In this document: positions 58,151-64,000 of the stretch, piece by piece
Numbering within the stretch: the stretch's first letter is position 1
Layout: each line of letters starts with the position of its first letter
NCBI GenBank assembly: GCA_018398815.1
Contig: CM031616.1
Span: 64,878,666 to 64,942,665 of the forward strand
Origin: Conus ventricosus
Taxonomy: Eukaryota; Mollusca; Gastropoda; Neogastropoda; Conidae
Direction of reading: 5' to 3'
Length of the DNA: 64,000 nucleotides
Notes under the pieces: model-generated
The model's database searches: none
Told to the model about the DNA's origin: nothing
What the model saw: only the letters and a program-made list of their open reading frames with translations
Made by a program: the position numbers and the translations under genes

Positions 58151-58629
58151 TGTACTGCCCATGAACCAATCCATCACTAACAGGGACACCGACCTGCTGC
58201 ACTTGTTGTGAAGGGGGCGAGGGATGGAGGGAGGCAGCTCATACTGAGCCACAGATTCGTTTGATGCCAGAGCCTGTCCCATCATGCCGTGTGGACGAAT
58301 GTGGCTGCTGCTGGGCAGGGGGCGCAGGTGTATCCTCCACAGGAGGCTGGAACATGGCGTCGGCCACCACACCACTAGACAGATTCTGTGAATGCGAGAG
58401 TCCTGCCTGAGCAAAGCTCTGGCTGGCGGCACTATAGTCAAGATTGGACGGGGTCATGCTCTGCTGCGACAGGGACAGGCGTCCTGAACTTCACCGTCGC
58501 CAGGCTGGGGGGAGGCGCTGGGGAAGCCGCCGGGCATCATGCCGGTCTGTGGTGGTTGCTGGGATGGGACTGAGGGCGGGCGCATCATAGGCTGAGCGAC
58601 CACCACGGCAGGGTCGATGGCATGCGGGG
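58151..58629 (-). CDS. CAPRIN: Caprin exon with IDPAVVVAQPM block (frame breaks)
   Basis: The exon holding the best Caprin signature: PHAIDPAVVVAQPMMRP, equivalent to LDPAIVSAQPM of vertebrate Caprin-1. Then QQPPQTGMMPGGFPSASPQP; a break near 58,483; SLSQQSMTPSNLDYSAASQS and AMFQPPVEDTPAPPAQQQP in the next frame; a break near 58,290; HGMMGQALASNESVAQYEL; a break near 58,218 at a G/C run; and SQQVQQVGVPVSDGLVHGQY to the donor TACA/gtaaga (58,150). The acceptor is gtgtgtttcag. All segments are glutamine/proline-rich and Caprin-like, so the breaks lie in real coding sequence. Confidence 0.85.
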
Positions 58630-58757
58630 CTGAAACACACACTTCTTGCTTTAAGTGGGCGGGCTCCACCGCATCCTCACTTCCTTCACGGCAGGGTCCA
58701 AATACAGCGCTGAAACAACAGCAATCACAGAAATGGATGGAGATGTCATGTAATGAA

Positions 58758-58793
<36 letters not shown>

Positions 58794-59456
58794 AGGAAGA
58801 AATGGAAGTACAAACTAACAAAGGTGAAAGGTGTATTTCCTTGCTTCTGACATCTGTCCTACCCACAAACCTAAAATAAGATAGACGGGCAAACTGGGAA
58901 GAGACAGAAGACACAGCATCCTGAAAACCCTCACTACACATTTCATGGCAAGCAGAACAAAAAGGTTCTAGCAGATCCCGAGAGCTTCTCCTCCAAAGCT
59001 TGACTCCTACCTGCACTGTTCCTACTGCTGCTTGGTCCTGGTATGGAGCAGAATCATCAGCAACAGGCACAACGTCAATACCGTTAGTCAAAGTCTTTGT
59101 TTTCACTTATGCTGGCATTTGCAAGTACTCCATGTCCTTTGTGGAGGAAGAGAAATCAACAAATCCGTTATCTGTTTCTGTCTTTTTGTTCCATGACCAT
59201 AATTCCTGACAAATTCTCTTTCAGCACAAGCACTCTGTTCAACACACAGAACCTCTATGAATACTGTTCACAACAAAATTTAAATAGCAGCAATATCCAA
59301 CAAACTGTCATCCAGTGCTACGGTTCTTGATAAAATCATACCAAATCATGTAACCAATACCTGAGCCAACCACAAGGAACTTGATCAGGGCCATCAACTC
59401 CTCAAACAAAGTTCATTCTTTACTCTGATATTTCACACGCACGCGCGCACACACAT
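58630..59456. other. Caprin intron with 35-base G run
   Basis: G homopolymer at 58,758-58,792. A protein-like frame lies near 59,010-59,100 on the - strand, but it does not fit the splice phases (see rejected items). Confidence 0.55.
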
Positions 59457-60764
59457 CAGGCATGAGACTGAGAAATTGTGTTTTGGTCTGAAAAGCGGGG
59501 GTCTGGGGGCCGCAGAAGGCCCCAGTGGGGGCCCAGGGGGCAACGCCCCTGGAGGGGGTCAGGGGGCGAAGCCCCCTGAAGCTGAAGCTTTTTCTTAATT
59601 TTAAGCCTTAAAAACATCCATACAAGTGATCTTTTTAACACATTTTGCCTTCACTTAAGAGAGAACATTTTCTTCTCAGTTGGTCTCTTTCTGTCTTAAT
59701 TCTACAGACCTGTCAACCCTTTATCTTGTGTTTTCGATATGTTCTGGTAGGTAGCCTGTGTAAAACTAATTCAACGTGATGAAACATGCAATAACATAAA
59801 AAACAAAAAAATGGATAGGTTGTGTCATTTGTATTCCTTCCCTCAGATCAACCAATTACAAATTATAACATGCAAAACTGAAATGAACACCTTCATGTAA
59901 GTATTAAGCACAAGTGACACACCTGAAAAACAAGATCATAACAGCATCACTCTCACTGTTTCAGCAACTGAGAATCCTCTGAGCCCGCCATCAAAATCAA
60001 ACCAAGGAACCAGCCAATGCACCACACAGCACTTGTCATCCATTTGTCATTTTGTGAATGGCATCGCCAAGTCGAACCACCATTTCTTTTGTCTTCAGAG
60101 TCACCGTTGTAGTTTCTTCCAACCACTTGTTGTTCCATCTATTTTTCACACCACTGTCCACTTGAGCGATGGAAACTTGCTGATCTTTGCCTAGTTTAGA
60201 CGTTGAATATTTTCGACAAGTATTTGCGGTGCAAAGGTTTTAGAAACAGGAGATCCCAGCGTAAAATCTTGCGATAATTTGACTGCGCCGTTTCGTGACC
60301 TAGTTTTGCTTTTGTACCATTTGCGAATAATAGCCTGCTCCGTATGGAAACAACCAGCCTTGTGCGACGCTACAGTACAGTCGTTCTCAAACGGCTTCAG
60401 ATGTTGGGTTCAAGCTAGCCTATTCGAGCTCTCGCACGCAGCACAGTCAAAGCAGTACCACAGAAATGATCTAACACTTCATTGACCAAATTCACCGAGT
60501 CCTTGCCATTTCCGCGGCAACCGTAAGTGGTTTGGAGCAAAACTGCCTAATTGCGCCATCGAGTCTGTGGCGAAGTCGGATCACCGAGACCTTGGCTAAG
60601 TCGGACCAAAGTCTGTAGCGCTCGGTTCGTCGGTCGGAAATTTAGGTCACACCCCCCCTTACCCCCCTCCATTTTCTCAACGGATTTGAATGAATCACGA
60701 AAATGACCCATCTGAGCTTCTCATGGTCGGAAATCCGACTATTGTCGGAAGAATCTCATGCCTG
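59457..60764 (-). mobile_element. hAT-like element D (6-bp target duplication)
   Basis: Ends CAGGCATGAGA and its exact inverse; ACACAT on both sides (59,451-59,456 and 60,765-60,770). Near the left end, 59,499-59,580, is an extended GC-rich block of the same kind as in A-C, here reiterated about three times (gggggtctggggg, ggggcaacgcccc, gggggcgaagcccc). The - strand reads VKNRWNNKWLEE near 60,140, similar to KNKWKWDWLE of element C, and is then decayed. 1308 bp, non-autonomous. Confidence 0.82.
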
Positions 60765-60770
60765 ACACAT

Positions 60771-61659
60771 GCTTGCGCACGCACGCACACACACACACAA
60801 TTAATCAGATTTTCTTTTTAAAATCCAAACTGCTCAAAACTTTCTTCTGTAAAAATGTTAAGATTTATTTCTCTAGGAACTCAAAAATCTCGTCAGGCAG
60901 AAACATCTCTGAACAAGGTTTTCATGGAGTCTGCAGTTAAGCATGTCTCACATCATGCAAGTTCAAAAGGTCAATAACAAAATAACTGGACAGCACCATG
61001 GAAAGGACTGACCAACGAGTACAATGTACATGTCCACAACATTAAACATACTCCTGTCTCACAATTCTAGGTTTTCTTCAGGTTTCACCTCTGCGCCCAC
61101 TCTGGAGGCATGAAGCTGAGAAGAAAAAAAGAAAAATCAGGACAGCGAGGACACTGGAGCTAACACTACCCTGACAATACCAAAAGGACATGCTGTGTAT
61201 TTAGTCAGGCAACACAGTTTGAGGCATGTAGACCACCTGTATTCTACCTGCCAGTTCACAAAGCAATAGGAACAGGGACAGCAGTCTCTGATCCAAAAAC
61301 CTGAAAATAGAAACATTGATAAAACAAAACAAAAAGTCATTTTTCATTAACATTTCAAAGTAGTCTGGTAGAAAAAAAAAAAGACTAACAATTAAGTTGT
61401 TCTCTGAAAACAGGAAACACAGATTTGATTGCTTTAAATGTATGGTAGAGAGGAAAAGTTGCTACAGACAGACAAAAGAGGGCAAGAGAAAGACGAGAGA
61501 GTGGAGAGTAAAGAGAATAAAGACAGAATACACACAGTTTTGTTTTGTAGAGATCAGTTCACCAGATAACAGAATACGAAAAATCAATCAAAGCCTGTCC
61601 ACCCCCCCCCCCCCCACCCACCCCCCCACAGGGGCCAGCATGCTGTGAGCCATACTTAC
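60771..61659. other. Caprin intron
   Basis: Short CA tract at the start and a C-run at 61,601-61,627. No exon recognised. Confidence 0.55.
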
Positions 61660-61868
61660 AATCCAGGTCGATCTCCGACTCTTGCAGAAAGCTGAAGGTC
61701 CCCTCCACCTGCGACACAATCTCTGCCAGGGCCGTGACTTGGGGATGGAGGGCTGAGGTGGGGGCTCCATGGGCGGAGCCTGGAAGAGGGTGGGGCTGGC
61801 TGACATAGGCATGGGAGCCACAAAGGTGGAGGTGGGGGCTCGTGGGGGGCCACTGCTGACTGCAGCAC
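61660..61868 (-). CDS. CAPRIN: Caprin exon with FLQESEIDLD block (one-base frame break)
   Basis: On the - strand, entering in phase 1: GPPRAPTSTFVAPMPMSAS and LFQAPPMEPPPQPSIP. After the C4 run at 61,741-61,744 the sense moves to another frame: QVTALAEIVSQVEGTFSFLQ, then ESEIDLD. That block matches the Caprin motif (NFIQDSMLDF in Caprin-1, NFMQESVLDFD in Caprin-2), which directly precedes the IDPAV block of the next exon. The acceptor is tctactgtacag and the donor is GATT/gtaagt at 61,659. One additional C would restore both frame and exit phase 1, as the next exon requires. Confidence 0.85.
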
Positions 61869-62091
61869 CTGTACAGTAGAAAAGACAGGAGTCACCTGAA
61901 TTCTATTCTGCCTGTCATCTCTTCCACTCCACTCCATCCAACCCCTAGTGCGTGTGTGTTGTGTAGTGTGTGTGTGTGTGTGTGTGTGTGCACATGTAGT
62001 GAGAGTGTGTGTGTGCGTGTGTGTGTGTGTGTGTGTATGGGTGTGTGATATGTGGTGTGTATGGGGTGTGACATGGTGTGTGTGGGGGAGG

Positions 62092-62133
<42 letters not shown>

Positions 62134-63156
62134 AAGTGTCATTCTTAAGTGTGTATGTGTGTGTGCGCGCGCCGGCGTAAGCGCGAGACAGTGTGTGTGC
62201 TCACATATGTACAAACATACTATTATTCTCCAAAAACTCCTCACAGCCCATTAAATGAGTAACACTTACCTGTACTCGACACAAATTAGTTCAGTGCTTA
62301 TGTGCCTGTGAATGCACATTAGTTTCTTTTAAAACAAAATACAACTGAGGAAAAAGCCCCACAATCCATAAAATGAACGGTTGTGAATTGTGCTCAAAGC
62401 AAAAACAGTTCAATCCCCCTTCTTACCACCACCACCCACCCCCCCCCCCCCCCCCCCCCCCCCCCAAAAGGGAAGGATATGATTGGAGGGTGTATCTAAG
62501 CATGCTCAATCACAGCCATGACCCAAAGAACAAGGCGCAAACAGTCTGAACTGTGTTCACTGCTCACACCAGTCAGAGCTGGGCACACCAAGCACCAACA
62601 GCCCAGTCCTGCAGTGCATGTGTGTGCAAAAACATGTTTCTACATGGCTCAGGAACTCACCACACCCAGGTAAGTCTGTGCACGGACGTAAATGTAATGG
62701 TACCATGATCTATACCCATTTGTCATTTTGTTGAGATTTCTTTGTAGGGCAGACTTCCATCTTCTTTCTCTCTACCTATTAATTTTCTTTTTTAAACATG
62801 AATTAACCACCCAGTTTTCTACAGAAAGGCAATCATTAAAGAACAATTTAAAGGAAATATTTTTTATATCTAGCTCTATCCCTCCACCAAAAGACCACTA
62901 GTCATCTTTCCACCGTAAATGTATAATAGTCAATGCCAGGAAACATAATACAGATATTCAAAATGTAAAGGCAATGTCAATGCAACACACATCCAACAAG
63001 TGAACCTTTTAAGTGAAAGCGGATTTATAGAACAGGGAGGGGCCCTAAAAGAAATCTTGCCTATGTCATACTGTCAAACGAGAAGGGAGGAGGAGCAACA
63101 TGAACGGCAGTAGTTACAGGATGCAACAACGCACGAAGACAGGAACCTCAGCTTAC
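61869..63156. other. Caprin intron with (TG)n and C-run
   Basis: TG microsatellite at about 61,950-62,135; C homopolymer at 62,442-62,465. No exon recognised. Confidence 0.6.
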
Positions 63157-63337
63157 CTGTGCGGGTGTGGGGGGCTGGCTCCTCTATTTCTGGAGCAGGG
63201 GGAGGAACTGGGGCGCTGGGGACTGGCAGTTCCGGCTGAGGGGGTTCACTGAAGGTTTCCGTGTTGGACACGGCCTCCGGGGGACTAGAAGCCTCTTCCT
63301 CCTCCTCCTGAACCTCCTCTTTTTCTTCCGCAGACTT
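63157..63337 (-). CDS. CAPRIN: Caprin exon, acidic then proline-rich
   Basis: On the - strand: KSAEEKEEVQEEEEEASSPP, EAVSNTETFSEPPQPELPVP and PAPEIEEPAPHTRT. Caprins have an acidic, proline-rich low-complexity linker after the homologous region. The acceptor is tatggtttgcag and the donor is ACAG/gtaagc at 63,156. Phase 0 in, phase 1 out; consistent with the exon at 61,868. Identified by composition, splice phase and position. Confidence 0.75.
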
Positions 63338-63671
63338 CTGCAAACCATAGAGATCAAACACACCTGTATTCTATACATAAACCCAAAAAAAGTCATTATA
63401 CACACACCGGCACCAAACACAACTGCATGCTGTTATCTGCAGCAGAAGTACAACATTCAACACCTTAACCCTCAAGACTTGTTTGCAAACCTTCGCAAAT
63501 CTTTCTCTCTAATGCGCTCTTTCTATCTTGTGCAAAATCTTAAGTTTTGTAAATAATCCATTCAGTTCTCCGAAAAATAATACGTCAAAGTCATCTCTGA
63601 CCTCCCTGTGTTCCAGGTTTGCCCTTTCTCCATGACTCCCGAGCCATGGCTATAGCTGCAGTGGGACTCAC

Positions 63672-63746
63672 CTGGACAGGTTGCTCATTCATCTTCAACC
63701 AACACCTGCCTGTGGAGGGCTGGAAAGACACAAAAGATCCAGCACC
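63672..63746 (-). CDS. CAPRIN: Probable Caprin exon
   Basis: A 75-base segment on the - strand reading GAGSFVSFQPSTGRCWLK and MNEQPVQ between cacaatttcag and CCAG/gtgagt (63,671). It ends in phase 0, as the next exon requires. Alternative acceptors lie inside (ctttccag and ctccacag), the first of which keeps the frame. I do not recognise the peptide; the call rests on splice signals and position. Confidence 0.5.
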
Positions 63747-64000
63747 CTGAAATTGTGAAAACCAACAGTGCAGACCTAACAACAACAACAAAAAAGTGTC
63801 GGAATCATCGGCCGACTGATGGTGGCTGCTCTAAAGGAAGAAGAGATCTACTGCTATCCATTTAATGACTCCTCCTCCCTTCTCATTAAGAGGTGCATGG
63901 AATGGGTGAATAAAAACGAAGAGAGGAGAGAGTGAAGGGGGGCTGGAGGGAGATAAACTGGAGGGGGTGGGGATGGATGAGGAGGGGGTTAGGGATGTGG
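63747..64000. other. Caprin intron, window end
   Basis: No exon recognised. The Caprin N-terminal exons must lie beyond this edge. Confidence 0.5.

Noticed and set aside
59006..59106. Protein-like - strand frame (NGIDVVPVADDSAPYQDQAA) ending at GTGCAG/gtagga, inside a Caprin intron
   Set aside because: It would leave in phase 0, while the flanking Caprin exons need phase 1 to phase 1, and no good acceptor precedes it. Could still be an alternative exon, so worth a look in RNA-seq.
1..64000. CRISPR arrays, bacterial operons or phage genes
   Set aside because: Tandem arrays here have no spacer structure, and spliced genes plus metazoan transposons show a eukaryotic genome.

Overview
The window is eukaryotic genomic DNA with spliced genes, long introns, dense (TG)n/(TC)n microsatellites, minisatellites, a non-LTR retrotransposon and many terminal-inverted-repeat (TIR) DNA transposons. 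Gene families and repeat content fit a lophotrochozoan animal, most likely a marine gastropod mollusc; this is an inference and the species cannot be read from the sequence.

Two host genes are recognisable, arranged tail to tail. On the + strand (11.8-18.3 kb) are the last four coding exons of a BRSK/SAD-type serine/threonine kinase, covering the C-terminal KA1-like region and the stop codon; the kinase-domain exons lie before the window. On the - strand (63.7 down to 38.4 kb) are about nine exons of a Caprin (cytoplasmic activation/proliferation-associated RNA-binding protein) gene, from an acidic/proline-rich middle region through the conserved FLQESEIDLD...IDPAVVVAQPM block to the RGG-rich C-terminus; its N-terminal exons lie beyond 64,000. 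Splice phases agree for most Caprin exons, but several single-base frame breaks occur, two of them at C4 homopolymers, which suggests consensus errors or a recently damaged copy.

Between and inside the genes: a full-length but decayed RNase H-encoding LINE with target-site duplication (TSD) at 4.0-10.0 kb; a tRNA-derived SINE; a dispersed short repeat with a hammerhead-like core; three piggyBac-like elements flanked by TTAA; a set of hAT-like elements (33.7, 44.6, 47.8, 52.5, 56.9 and 59.5 kb), at least some carrying only an N-terminal zinc-finger remnant; a separate hAT transposase C-terminal fragment at 40.8-41.9 kb beside an inverted duplication; and two further TIR elements. The 18.7-38 kb intergenic space is mainly tandem repeats and sequence in which I see no gene.

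The most striking observation is in BRSK: a fivefold tandem repeat at 11,641-11,827 in which every unit carries a 3' splice acceptor plus the first codons of the KA1 exon. It offers five competing acceptors, three of them in the same reading frame.
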